Origin: Mucilaginibacter pineti
GTDB taxonomy: Bacteria > Bacteroidota > Bacteroidia > Sphingobacteriales > Sphingobacteriaceae
Assembly (NCBI RefSeq): GCF_900101875.1
Contig: NZ_FNAI01000002.1
Span: 744,001-808,000, forward strand
Direction of reading: 5' to 3'
Length of the DNA: 64,000 nucleotides
This document shows positions 34,022 to 42,734 of the stretch, one piece after another. The number at the start of each line of letters is the position of its first letter. Positions within the stretch are counted from its first letter, which is position 1. Under the pieces are notes generated by a model that was given only the letters and a program-made list of their open reading frames with translations, was not told the origin of the DNA and did no database searches. Position numbers and translations under genes: made by a program.

Positions 34022-35035
34022 ATGACAACTGTTGATTTACGCAGCGATACCGTAACCAAACCAACACCCGCCATGCTGGAGGCCATGTGGAGCGCCAAAG
34101 TTGGCGATGATGTGTTTGGCGAGGATGAAACCATTAATCAGCTTGAACAAAAAACAGCCGCGATTTTTGGTATGGAAGCAGGTCTGTTTTGTCCGTCCGG
34201 CACCATGACCAATCAAATTGCCATTAAATGTTTTACCCAGCCGCTTGATGAACTTATTGCCGACCAAACCGCACACGTTTATCGTTACGAGGGCGGGGGC
34301 ATAGCCTTCAATTCGGGCGTATCAACACGGTTGCTGAACGGTTACCGGGGCATCATTACTGCCGAAATGATTGAGCCGGAGATAAATGCCGAAAATATCC
34401 ACTACCCGCATACCAGTTTGGTTGTGCTGGAAAATACTGTAAACAAAGGCGGCGGTAGCTGCTACACCCTAAACGACATTAAGCCTATTGCCCAACTATG
34501 CCAGGACAAAGGGCTGAAGCTGCACCTTGACGGTGCTCGGATATTTAATGCTCTTGCCCACACCGGTGATAAGGCTATTGACTATGGCACTTATTTCGAT
34601 GGTATTTCGGTTTGTTTATCAAAGGGATTGGGTGCACCTGTTGGTTCGGTTTTATTGGCGGATAAAGAAACTATTAAATATGCACGCCGTATTCGTAAAG
34701 TGCTGGGTGGTGGTATGCGGCAGGCCGGTTTCCTGGCGGCGGCGGGGATTTACGCGCTTGACCATCATGTAGGCCGCTTAAAGATAGACCATGCCCATGC
34801 CCGCATCCTCGGCGAAGAATTGGGTAAACTACCATGGGTAAGCAATGTACTTCCTACAGAAACTAATATTGTGCTTTTTGATACTGTTGAGCCTGCAAAC
34901 GCCGTACTTGCAAAGCTGGCCGAAAAAGGTATTAAAGCCCTTGACACCGGCAAACACCGCATCCGTTTTGTGCTGCATTTAGATGTGCATCCCGAGCAGG
35001 TGGAGTATGTGGTTGAGGTGTTGAAAGAGCTATAG
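34022..35035 (+). CDS. ltaE: Low-specificity L-threonine aldolase
   Basis: This 337-residue PLP enzyme cleaves L-threonine (and often allo-threonine) to glycine and acetaldehyde. The N terminus VDLRSDTVTKPTPAMLEAM is the family signature, GTMTNQIAIK and the PLP-binding segment SVCLSKGLGAPVGS with Lys201 are present, and the length is typical. The last codons and stop are part of a 21-base tandem duplication. Confidence 0.94.
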   Translation: MTTVDLRSDTVTKPTPAMLEAMWSAKVGDDVFGEDETINQLEQKTAAIFGMEAGLFCPSGTMTNQIAIKCFTQPLDELIADQTAHVYRYEGGGIAFNSGVSTRLLNGYRGIITAEMIEPEINAENIHYPHTSLVVLENTVNKGGGSCYTLNDIKPIAQLCQDKGLKLHLDGARIFNALAHTGDKAIDYGTYFDGISVCLSKGLGAPVGSVLLADKETIKYARRIRKVLGGGMRQAGFLAAAGIYALDHHVGRLKIDHAHARILGEELGKLPWVSNVLPTETNIVLFDTVEPANAVLAKLAEKGIKALDTGKHRIRFVLHLDVHPEQVEYVVEVLKEL

Positions 35036-35068
35036 TGTTAAATATAAGAGCTATAGTGTTAAATATAA
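35027..35068. repeat. 21-bp perfect tandem duplication at the aldolase stop
   Basis: GAGCTATAGTGTTAAATATA plus one A occurs twice in direct succession (35027-35047 and 35048-35068). The first copy contains the last two codons and stop of the threonine aldolase gene. Confidence 0.9.
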
Positions 35069-35071
35069 CAA

Positions 35072-35150
35072 TGTCATCCTGAGCGTAGCGAAGGATTTAT
35101 TCTTGAACTTTGCGGTGCGTATAACAAATCCTTCGTACCTCAGGATGACA
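35072..35150. repeat. Dispersed TGTCA palindromic repeat
   Basis: Outer ends TGTCATCCTGAG and CAGGATGACA pair, with AAGGATTTATT/AACAAATCCTT inside. Intergenic between two convergent genes. Confidence 0.8.
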
Positions 35151-35161
35151 AAGGTGTAATC

Positions 35162-36184
35162 CTACTTAGGCACCCTATCAGCAGATTGGCGTTCAACCAT
35201 CCAGCCGGGATATTCTTTGGGGAGGTCGCTTACTTCATCTATTTTTTGGAGGTCATCGGTGCTTAGTTCCACGTCGATAGATTTTAGGTTGTCATTAAGT
35301 TGATCGATGTTTTTAGCGCCTATGATCGTGCTGGTAATCCCCTTTTGCAGCCTCACCCAAGCCAGTGCTATCTGCGCAGCCGATACATTTTTCTGCTTGC
35401 CAATTTCGCTTATTACATCAACTATATCGTAGGCTTTATCCTTATTTATCGGTGGAAAATCAAACGTATCCCTGCGTGATCCTTCCGACTTTTGATTATC
35501 ACGGGTATACTTGCCCGAAATAAAACCACCTGCCAGCGGGCTCCAGGGCATAACGGCCAGGTTTTGGTCTTCGGCAACTGGTAACAGTTCGCGCTCAATA
35601 TCCCTGCCTGCTAAAGAGTAAAAATATTGCAGACCAACAAATTTATTCCAGCCATTTTTTTCGGCAATGCCTGCGGCTTTCATTACCATCCACGCAGGCC
35701 AGTTACAGCAGGCAAGGTAACGCACCTTGCCGCTCAATACAATATCATTTAACGAGCGCATGATCTCTTCTACCGGGGTTTTAAGATCAACACCGTGAAC
35801 ATATAGCACATCTATATGATCTAACTGCAAACGCTTTAAACTATCATCTACCGAATTGAAAATATGATAGCGGGACAAGCCTGTATTATTTGGCCCATCC
35901 GCCATGCGGCCGCGTACCTTGGTGGCAATGATCAGTTCCTCGCGGTTAAGGCCCAGGTCAATAATTGATTGGCCCAGCAACGTTTCCGATTCACCAAAAG
36001 AGTATACATTGGCGGTATCAATAAAGTTAATACCCGAGTCAACCACCGTTTTCATCAGTTCATTAACGCCATCCTGTTTTATTTGTCCTATGGCCTCCCA
36101 GTAACCCTTGCCGCCAAAGGTCATGGTGCCAAAGCAAATTTCGGAAACCAGCAAGCCGGTATTTCCTAAAAAATTGTATTTCAT
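35162..36184 (-). CDS. Aldo/keto reductase (1)
   Basis: This 340-residue NADPH-dependent reductase has the AKR barrel start (LGNTGLLVSEICFGTMTFGG), the catalytic Asp/Tyr/Lys/His set in FIDTANVYSFGESE, IIATKVRG and LYVHGVD, and the cofactor-binding IIGAKNIDQLNDN near the C terminus. The length fits the family. The substrate is not determinable. Another aldo/keto reductase at 52661 is only distantly similar. Confidence 0.93.
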   Translation of the reverse strand: MKYNFLGNTGLLVSEICFGTMTFGGKGYWEAIGQIKQDGVNELMKTVVDSGINFIDTANVYSFGESETLLGQSIIDLGLNREELIIATKVRGRMADGPNNTGLSRYHIFNSVDDSLKRLQLDHIDVLYVHGVDLKTPVEEIMRSLNDIVLSGKVRYLACCNWPAWMVMKAAGIAEKNGWNKFVGLQYFYSLAGRDIERELLPVAEDQNLAVMPWSPLAGGFISGKYTRDNQKSEGSRRDTFDFPPINKDKAYDIVDVISEIGKQKNVSAAQIALAWVRLQKGITSTIIGAKNIDQLNDNLKSIDVELSTDDLQKIDEVSDLPKEYPGWMVERQSADRVPK

Positions 36185-36337
36185 AAGTTTGATGTTGTTT
36201 AGGTGAAGTTAGGGATAAGTAGCGGCGGCTGTCAACTCGTTAAAGTCAGGTTTGGGTAAAAGTATGGTTACAATGTTTGTTAAGTTTTATTGCCTTTTAC
36301 AATTAAAACTTAATTAACCAGCCCTTGTTATTATGCC

Positions 36338-37423
36338 ATGAATCGCCTCCTGAAAAAACTCGAAAAAATTGGCCGTGACCCTAAGATCACTGCTAAAGCT
36401 GTTGGTTTGCGTTATGTGTCTGATTCATCGTCGGGGTATACGCGCAAAAAATCGGGTAAGGGATGGAGTTATTATGATGCCGATGGTGTGCTGGTAAAGG
36501 ATAAGGAATTGATAAGCAGGTTCAATGGCCTGGTGATTCCACCCGCTTATACCAATGTATGGATCTCGCCCTATGATAACGGGCACCTGCAATTTACCGG
36601 TACCGATGTTGCCGGGCGTAAGCAATACCGTTACCATGCACACTGGAACCAAATCCGCAACCAATCAAAATATCATCGCCTGCAAACATTTGCGGCATAC
36701 TTGCCCGCTATACGTGCGCAAGTCGATAAAGACCTCACCCGCCATAATCTCGACCATGAAAAAGTTGTTGCCCTTGTGGTGAGGCTAATGGAGCTTACGA
36801 GTATTAGGGTAGGCAACGAATCGTACAAGAAACTTTACGGTTCCTTCGGTTTAACCACGTTGCAAAACAGACATATTAAAATAGAAGGCTCAAATATTAA
36901 GTTTGAATTTAAAGGCAAAAAGGGCGTATTTCATAAAGTGGCGCTGCAAAGCAGGCGGCTGGCCAAACTGGTGAAACAATGCCGCGATATCCCCGGGAAA
37001 GAACTTTTTCAATACTATAATGAGGCTGGCGAACGCTGCAGTATTGGCTCGGGCGATATCAATAATTACCTGAAAGAAATTACTGGTGAAGACTTTACTG
37101 CTAAAGACTTCCGTACTTGGAGCGGCAGTGTGAGCGCACTGTATGCTTTTAAGGAAGCTGGAGAATTTAACAGCGTTACAGAATGCCGCAAAAAGATAGT
37201 AAGCGTTTTAGATGAGGTTGCCGTTAACCTGGGTAATACCCGTACGGTTTGTAAAAAGTACTACGTGCATCCCTCGGTAATAAAAAGTTATGAGGAGGGT
37301 ACGATATTCAAATACATCAGCAAGCTGGATGAGGACAGCGATGTAAAAGCGGCTGAACTTAACATAGCAGAAAAGGCCCTGATAAAACTCCTTGAAACAG
37401 AAAAACTGGCCGAAGCCAGTTAG
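36338..37423 (+). CDS. DNA topoisomerase IB
   Basis: This 361-residue protein belongs to bacterial/poxvirus-type IB topoisomerases, which nick and reseal one DNA strand through a 3'-phosphotyrosine. The catalytic domain includes LTSIRVGNESYKKLYGSFGLTTL with the first catalytic Arg, KDFRTWSGS with another, and the probable nucleophile Tyr309 in KKYYVHPSVI. The length is normal. It stands alone between the aldo/keto reductase and the BlaI/M56 region. Confidence 0.93.
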   Translation: MNRLLKKLEKIGRDPKITAKAVGLRYVSDSSSGYTRKKSGKGWSYYDADGVLVKDKELISRFNGLVIPPAYTNVWISPYDNGHLQFTGTDVAGRKQYRYHAHWNQIRNQSKYHRLQTFAAYLPAIRAQVDKDLTRHNLDHEKVVALVVRLMELTSIRVGNESYKKLYGSFGLTTLQNRHIKIEGSNIKFEFKGKKGVFHKVALQSRRLAKLVKQCRDIPGKELFQYYNEAGERCSIGSGDINNYLKEITGEDFTAKDFRTWSGSVSALYAFKEAGEFNSVTECRKKIVSVLDEVAVNLGNTRTVCKKYYVHPSVIKSYEEGTIFKYISKLDEDSDVKAAELNIAEKALIKLLETEKLAEAS

Positions 37424-37455
37424 TTTGGTTGTATTAATTAATTAAGCACTGATCA

Positions 37456-37541
37456 CGTGAGTGGTTTGATTAAGTTCTTTACTATCTGGAATTTTGGATT
37501 AACAACAGAATTTAGTTTATCAGCCTAACCAACCACTCACG
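37456..37541. repeat. Inverted repeat between topoisomerase IB and M56 genes
   Basis: CGTGAGTGGTTTGATTA at 37456 is matched in reverse complement by TAACCAACCACTCACG ending at 37541, with two mismatches and a 50-base loop. It lies between convergent genes and may be a terminator or a small repeat. Confidence 0.6.
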
Positions 37542-37547
37542 CAATGT

Positions 37548-39335
37548 TTACTGTTTTTTGGTGATTATATAGATAGAACCGGATCCTTTCCTTTTGCCGA
37601 CTTTATTGGCTGTTGAATCTTTTTTCACAGAAACACTTTCTATCATATCCGGGTCTAAATTTTTAAACTCATCTCTGGTAGATGCTTTCCCGTTTATATA
37701 AACAGTCGGATCGGTTTGGAGGCTGTCGCGGGTTATGTAAATAAAATTTGACCCCTGGCCGTTAACTTTCGCAATTGGCGATCTTCTACCGTCAACAACT
37801 ATAGCCTGCAAATTAGATCTTTTAATTGTTGTTACTCCTGTTACCCTGCCCTTTAAACCCGAAATAGCAACTGCAGAATCTGTTTTGTAGAGATAGGTAG
37901 CAGATGTCGTTGTCATTGGCCTGCCTGTTACCACAATTTGATTTAATGAACCCTTTAAAGGATGTCCTTTTATGGTTCTGAGTTGAGCAAACGCCAAGGG
38001 CCTATTATCTAATTTCTCTTTAAGCACTTTGCCCTCCGGAGAATCTTTAGTTATGATAATTGCCGCCCTTACATTATCTGCTAATTTTTCGTGGATAAAT
38101 GGTTCCGCCTCATCACTATTCAAAATATACACATCAGATATATTGGTGGGTTTAATGTTTTTTGCGTCGTTCTTTTTACCATTAACATAAACTACTGTCG
38201 AATCTTTACTTACAAACATGAAAGGTATAGATAAAGCGTTGTCGGTAACAGTTACCTTGCTGATGGTATCAATTTTTAATTTAGCGGGAATGGACTTAGC
38301 AGCGGGCAGATCTTTCCCGGTTATAGTAATATTTTTAATTACCTTTCTTGGAACTATTCCAGCTTTCACCTCTGTTAAAATTTTAGTTACACCAACAGCT
38401 TTACTTACGTTATCTGAAATTATTGCAAGCGATTTATAAACCTTGCTCTTTTTAACAAAATCGGCTTTGGATACACTGAATATTAGCAGCATGCCAATAA
38501 CTGCGGGTACCAAAAAAGCGTACCGGGTGAGATTTAATTTTGAAGATCTTTTAGCATTCATCATGATGATACGTTTTTTTATGGTTGAGATATTGAAATG
38601 ATTAACTATGCTGGGTTGCGTATTACTAAAACTTACCGATACCAGGCTATATTGATAAGCTTTACTGTCCATGCCCTTATTCAGGATTTTTTGGTCGGTT
38701 ATAAATTCAATGTTTTCGCGGATTGCCTTTTTCATGAGCCAAATACCGGGGTTAAACCAATAGAAGATACTGCTGAACTCAGCCAGTAAAATATCTGCCG
38801 TATGCCAGTCATTTACGTGTACCTGCTCGTGCAGCAAAATTGCTTTCAGGTCGGCAGGTTCATGGTTGGCGGGATTTACAAAAATGCTTTGCCAAAAAGA
38901 GAACGGCGCGGCATCCTTATTCATCACTCTTACTTTGTGATTGTTGATAGTAGCCGGTTGCGAGCCCTTGTACAGCCTGAACAGCGAAAACAGCTGTACC
39001 GCAAACCTGATGGCTAATAATAAGGCGCCTACCCAGAAAACCATTTCGGCCCAGCGCCAGTAATCGGGCTGGCTCAGCGGTTTTACAAGGTTTTGAACCG
39101 GGACTGATTGCCAGTTGAACGCTACATGCTGCACCGGTTTGGCAAGTGCCTCGTGCCGCTGCACAAAGGCCGAAAAATCAATCAAGGGATAAATACTGGC
39201 AAAAACAATGGCAACCAGCAGGTAAACCCTGTTAAGCGTGTAAAAGGTTAGGGGTCTTAATATGAGGTAGTAGCCCGCGCAAAATAACAGCAGGGCAATA
39301 TTTACTTTAAGCAAAAAAACAAACAATGCTGGCAT
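37548..39335 (-). CDS. BlaR1-like M56 metallopeptidase with TonB-plug-like C terminus
   Basis: This 595-residue protein has three N-terminal membrane helices, a cytosolic zinc-protease loop with HEQVH (His169, Glu170, His173), a fourth helix at about 270-289 and a long C-terminal periplasmic part. The last ~90 residues carry a motif like TonB-receptor plugs (DPDMIESVSVKKDSTA ... GSIYIITKK). M56 proteins of the BlaR1/MecR1 type sense a signal and cleave the BlaI repressor. The BlaI gene lies 12 bases upstream, so the pair is an operon. There is no penicillin-binding sensor domain, so the signal is probably not a beta-lactam. Confidence 0.9.
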   Translation of the reverse strand: MPALFVFLLKVNIALLLFCAGYYLILRPLTFYTLNRVYLLVAIVFASIYPLIDFSAFVQRHEALAKPVQHVAFNWQSVPVQNLVKPLSQPDYWRWAEMVFWVGALLLAIRFAVQLFSLFRLYKGSQPATINNHKVRVMNKDAAPFSFWQSIFVNPANHEPADLKAILLHEQVHVNDWHTADILLAEFSSIFYWFNPGIWLMKKAIRENIEFITDQKILNKGMDSKAYQYSLVSVSFSNTQPSIVNHFNISTIKKRIIMMNAKRSSKLNLTRYAFLVPAVIGMLLIFSVSKADFVKKSKVYKSLAIISDNVSKAVGVTKILTEVKAGIVPRKVIKNITITGKDLPAAKSIPAKLKIDTISKVTVTDNALSIPFMFVSKDSTVVYVNGKKNDAKNIKPTNISDVYILNSDEAEPFIHEKLADNVRAAIIITKDSPEGKVLKEKLDNRPLAFAQLRTIKGHPLKGSLNQIVVTGRPMTTTSATYLYKTDSAVAISGLKGRVTGVTTIKRSNLQAIVVDGRRSPIAKVNGQGSNFIYITRDSLQTDPTVYINGKASTRDEFKNLDPDMIESVSVKKDSTANKVGKRKGSGSIYIITKKQ

Positions 39336-39347
39336 AATGGGTAAGGT

Positions 39348-39704
39348 TTATTGTTTTTCGATGAGTTTAATGATCTCCTGTAAATCGGTGGCGCTTATCT
39401 TTTTTTCGTTGGCAAAAAAAGTTACCAGGTCTTTATAGGAATTTTGAAAATAATCGCTTACAAAGCCGCTCATAAAGCGTTTTTTATATTCTTCTTCCTG
39501 TATAGCCGGAATGTAACGAAGCGAGTTGCCCATCTTTTCGCTCTTTAAAAAATCTTTACGTTCCAGGTTCTTTATCGTTGATGCCAGGGTAGTGTAGGGG
39601 GGCTTGGGTTCTTCCAGCTGATCTAAAAAATCCTTTATAAAACCCGAGCCGCATTGCCACACTGCCTGCATTGCTTCTTCTTCCTGTTTTGATAATTTTT
39701 CCAT
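39348..39704 (-). CDS. BlaI/MecI-type transcriptional repressor
   Basis: This 118-residue winged-helix protein has the BlaI/MecI pattern (LSKQEEEAMQAVWQCGSGFIKDFLDQLEEPKPPYTTLASTIKNLERKDF). It should bind as a dimer and be inactivated by the downstream M56 protease. Two perfect 15-base palindromes (TACGA-N5-TCGTA) lie just upstream of its start, which indicates autoregulation of the operon. The C-terminal helices are the dimerisation part with the likely cleavage site. Confidence 0.94.
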   Translation of the reverse strand: MEKLSKQEEEAMQAVWQCGSGFIKDFLDQLEEPKPPYTTLASTIKNLERKDFLKSEKMGNSLRYIPAIQEEEYKKRFMSGFVSDYFQNSYKDLVTFFANEKKISATDLQEIIKLIEKQ

Positions 39705-39710
39705 TGCGAT

Positions 39711-39758
39711 TACGATTGTTTCGTAAATCTACGAATAGTTCGTAATAAACCAAATTTA
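39711..39758 (-). promoter_or_regulatory. BlaI promoter with two TACGA-N5-TCGTA operators
   Basis: TACGATTGTTTCGTA at 39711-39725 and TACGAATAGTTCGTA at 39730-39744 are two perfect palindromes with 5-base centres, 19 bases apart centre to centre. On the minus strand the -7 box TAAATTTG (39758-39751) lies just upstream. Transcription should begin near 39745, so both operators cover the 5' leader of blaI. Confidence 0.8.
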
Positions 39759-39883
39759 TTTTAACTATTTTTTTAGGTGATGGGATTTTATAGGGTGTTT
39801 ACCCAGAAATTATATCGATGATTTTATCCTACACGCATGAAAATCAGATAATTCCTTAATCTGTTTAATCAAGGTTCAGGTAG

Positions 39884-40858
39884 CTAAATAGAAAACTGAT
39901 CTGTTTGAGAAGTGTAATAGAAGTATTTTTGGAGTACCAGCAGCGAGATCAGATCTTCCTGCGGTTTGTTTTTAAACTGCTTTGCAAACGCATTGGCATT
40001 GTGCACAATGGTTTGCGCCGCTTGCGGGTGACTGATATAATAATCCAGTTTTTCAGCCAGATCTGAGTAGTCATCGGCAATCAAAATATAATGATGATCG
40101 GGGATGAGCCGGCCTTCCATAAACCAGGTTTCGTATTTTGGCCTGGGCATTACCGCTATGGAATTTGATGACATGATCCATTTTAAATTGGTGGCTACGT
40201 CGTTCCCTTCCAGGCTCAGGATAAATTTGTAAGTCAGGTGGTCGCTTATCTTTATCTTGGGTTTTAGCCACTTGGTATTGCCGCCTGTTTTGTTCACCTG
40301 ACCCAGGTTGCATAGCGGGTTATCAAAATACATTTCCATAAACCGCATCCGGTGCGGCTGACTCATTACACCCCGGCCAATGAGCATATCTTTTTTATCC
40401 TCAAACTTTACCGGGTCATTAATGAATAAAAAGTGCCGCTTTTTATCCAGCTTTAGCAAAACAGCGTTGGCATTATCGCCCTCAATCGGTCTGCTTTTTT
40501 GCAGGGCAGGCGCATTGGCCACATGGGTTATATCGCCAAACAGGAAACTGGCCTTTAAGCTTTTTTTGAAATAGCGGATGTATTCAAAAGTATCAAAGTG
40601 ATAGGCCTTGGGCTTTTTAAATACGGGCAGATCCTTCAGCATAATAGCATCCTGCCCCAGGGGCGATTGCTTCTTTAGCTTATTGTAATAATTTACCCGG
40701 TCGGCAATGTACGTCTTGTCGTATTTTTTTAGGGCAGCGAGTTTAGTGTTTAACAGCGCCTCATGCAGAAACGTGGGAATCAGCTGCCGCAAAAAGTTTT
40801 TGGCATAGTAAGGCAGCTTGTTCCTTTTAATTTCTATTCCTGTTTTGCTAAACATCAT
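39884..40858 (-). CDS. GT90/CAP10-like glycosyltransferase
   Basis: This 324-residue protein resembles the GT90 (CAP10/LPS-type) glycosyltransferases. The conserved C-terminal half includes SLEGNDVATNLKWIMSSNSIAVMPRPKYETWFMEG, which matches the GT90 signature (GxDVATxLKW then E), and DITHV and KRHFLF earlier. It probably adds a sugar, often xylose or glucose, to a surface polysaccharide or lipopolysaccharide. It lies 54 bases downstream of the flavoprotein gene on the same strand. Confidence 0.85.
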   Translation of the reverse strand: MMFSKTGIEIKRNKLPYYAKNFLRQLIPTFLHEALLNTKLAALKKYDKTYIADRVNYYNKLKKQSPLGQDAIMLKDLPVFKKPKAYHFDTFEYIRYFKKSLKASFLFGDITHVANAPALQKSRPIEGDNANAVLLKLDKKRHFLFINDPVKFEDKKDMLIGRGVMSQPHRMRFMEMYFDNPLCNLGQVNKTGGNTKWLKPKIKISDHLTYKFILSLEGNDVATNLKWIMSSNSIAVMPRPKYETWFMEGRLIPDHHYILIADDYSDLAEKLDYYISHPQAAQTIVHNANAFAKQFKNKPQEDLISLLVLQKYFYYTSQTDQFSI

Positions 40859-40912
40859 TAATTGCGCCGCGGTTTATTGGCAAAAGTATTAATTGGATAC
40901 GATATAATGAGG

Positions 40913-42127
40913 TTATAAATTTTGCGCTATCACAAAACCACTTGCCCATGCCCATTGAAAATTATAACCACCCAGCCAGCCCGTAACATCAACACATTCG
41001 CCGCCAAAAAACAGGCCGGGGACTTTCTTAGCTTCAAGGGTTTTTGACGATAGCTCATTGGTAGATACGCCGCCCCGCATAACCTCGGCTTTGTCATAAC
41101 CTTTATCGCCTGCCGGTTTTACCTTAAATTCGTGAATTAGGGTGCTGATGTCCTCCATCTCGGTTTTGGTGAGGGATGCCAGGTTTTTCTCTACGGGCAG
41201 TTTATCGCTCAAAGCCTCGGCAAATTTGCGGGTGTAAAGGCCTGCCAGGTAAGCCAGCAGCATTTTTTTACCATTAGTTTCCTTTTCCTGCTGAATAAGG
41301 TCGGCAATGTTTTGGTTGGGTAGTAGGTCGATATAAATAGATTCGCCCGGTTTCCAGTAACTCGAAATTTGCAGTATCGCCGGACCGCTCAAACCCCAAT
41401 GGGTAAATAATATATTCTCTTCAAAGCTTATCCTGTCATTCCAAACGCGACAAAATATACTGTTACCGCTTAGTTGCTCGTACCAGGGCTGGTCTTTACC
41501 GGTAATGGTAAGCGGCACAAGGGCAGGGGCGGTGTCGGTAATTTTCATATCAAATTTACGTGCGGTACGCAAGCCGAAATCGGTAGCGCCCATCTTGGGG
41601 ATAGGCAGACCACCCGCCGCAATCACCACGCTTTGTGCGCTTACGTACTCCTGTTTGCCGTCTATTTCAAACCTAACGGTAAAGCCATCGTCAATTTTTT
41701 CTACTGTTTTTACTTCGGCATTACACCAAATTTCCTGGCCCAGATCGGCACATAAGTTGGTAAAAACCTCCACTACATCCTTTGCTTTATCGCTCACAGG
41801 GAATAATTGTCCCAGCGTTTTTTCTTTTCCTTCGATGCCGTAAGTTTCAAAAAAGCTGATGGTATCGTCAACCGTCCACTGCGAAAAGGCTGATTTACAG
41901 AAGTGTTGATTTTGCGAAATGAATTGCTGGTCGGTTGCATACAGGTTGGTATAATTGCATCTGCCGCCACCGCTTATCAGTATTTTGGCACCAACTTTAT
42001 CATTTTTTTCAAGGATTAGGGTACGCTTGCCTAAAAAGCCCGCTTGCACGGCACACATGAGTCCGCACGCTCCCCCGCCAATTATTATTGCATCAAAATC
42101 TGTTTGTTTTGTTAAATTTGTAGTCAT
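40913..42127 (-). CDS. HI0933/BaiN-type FAD-dependent oxidoreductase
   Basis: This 404-residue flavoprotein of the HI0933/BaiN family has the dinucleotide-binding motif IIIGGGACGLMCA at the N terminus, SGGGRCNYTN, VVIAAGGLPIPKMGATDFG and the C-terminal GLFFGGECVDVTGWLGGYNFQWAWASG. The function of the family is mostly unknown; some members reduce bile-acid or flavin substrates. I start at 42127 ([11 protein letters not shown]) because the upstream residues overlap nuoA. Its start codon and that of nuoA overlap head to head by 2 bases. Confidence 0.93.
   Translation of the reverse strand: MTTNLTKQTDFDAIIIGGGACGLMCAVQAGFLGKRTLILEKNDKVGAKILISGGGRCNYTNLYATDQQFISQNQHFCKSAFSQWTVDDTISFFETYGIEGKEKTLGQLFPVSDKAKDVVEVFTNLCADLGQEIWCNAEVKTVEKIDDGFTVRFEIDGKQEYVSAQSVVIAAGGLPIPKMGATDFGLRTARKFDMKITDTAPALVPLTITGKDQPWYEQLSGNSIFCRVWNDRISFEENILFTHWGLSGPAILQISSYWKPGESIYIDLLPNQNIADLIQQEKETNGKKMLLAYLAGLYTRKFAEALSDKLPVEKNLASLTKTEMEDISTLIHEFKVKPAGDKGYDKAEVMRGGVSTNELSSKTLEAKKVPGLFFGGECVDVTGWLGGYNFQWAWASGFVIAQNL
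42088..42120 (+). promoter_or_regulatory. Putative nuoA promoter inside the flavoprotein gene
   Basis: TTG (42088-42090), 22 bases, TAAATTTG (42113-42120) fits the -33/-7 spacing. Both boxes lie inside the first codons of the opposite-strand flavoprotein gene, and the nuoA ATG follows 5 bases after the -7 box. Confidence 0.5.
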
Positions 42128-42734
42128 GACCGAGGTTTCGCAAATATCAGAATTTGGAAAGATACTCATCTTTCTGCTCACCGGAATAATAATGGTGTGC
42201 GTGATATTTTTTTTCAACAGGCTGTTGGCCCCCAATAACCCCAATTACGAAAAGCTAACTTCCTATGAATGTGGCGAAGAACCTACGGGAAACGCCTGGC
42301 TGCCCTTTAATACCCGCTTTTACGTTATAGCACTCATTTTTTTACTGTTTGATGTAGAGATGGTATTTATTTTCCCTTGGGCAACGGTATTTGGCAATCA
42401 TGAACTATTGGCGCAGGATGCCCGTTGGGGTTGGTTGTCGCTTACAGAAATGTTTGTGTTTTTAGGCGTCCTCATATTAGGCCTTGTTTACGTGTGGCGT
42501 AAAGGCGATCTGGAATGGATAAAAGGCAAGCCAACCGTACCAACTACCGATGTAAATATCCCGGCATCGTTTTATGAGCAGTTAAACCTGGAGCAGGGTA
42601 AATTTGTAGTAAAGCCGTTTAACATAGGCAATGAGCCAATTGCCCAACCGGTTGCTGCAGAAGCTCCGGCCGAGGCAGCCCCCATCAGGAAACCCATGTT
42701 TAAACCCACCTTTAAAAAGCCAGCGAATGAGTAG
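42126..42734 (+). CDS. nuoA: NADH-quinone oxidoreductase subunit A with C-terminal extension
   Basis: This 202-residue membrane subunit of complex I has three helices (about residues 13-33, 71-91 and 103-124) and the family motif [13 protein letters not shown] near residue 48. It is longer than the usual ~120-150 residues because of a roughly 60-residue Ala/Pro-rich soluble C terminus ([18 protein letters not shown]). The ATG at 42126 is at the right position and its codon overlaps the divergent start of the flavoprotein gene. nuoB overlaps it by 8 bases. Confidence 0.96.
   Translation: MTEVSQISEFGKILIFLLTGIIMVCVIFFFNRLLAPNNPNYEKLTSYECGEEPTGNAWLPFNTRFYVIALIFLLFDVEMVFIFPWATVFGNHELLAQDARWGWLSLTEMFVFLGVLILGLVYVWRKGDLEWIKGKPTVPTTDVNIPASFYEQLNLEQGKFVVKPFNIGNEPIAQPVAAEAPAEAAPIRKPMFKPTFKKPANE

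Noticed and set aside
37548-39704. BlaI-M56 pair as a beta-lactam resistance system
   Set aside because: The M56 protein has no penicillin-binding sensor domain and no beta-lactamase is nearby.
42125-42244. Longer flavoprotein N terminus starting at 42244
   Set aside because: It would extend 117 bases into nuoA and the added residues lack conserved character; the Rossmann motif follows the ATG at 42127 closely.
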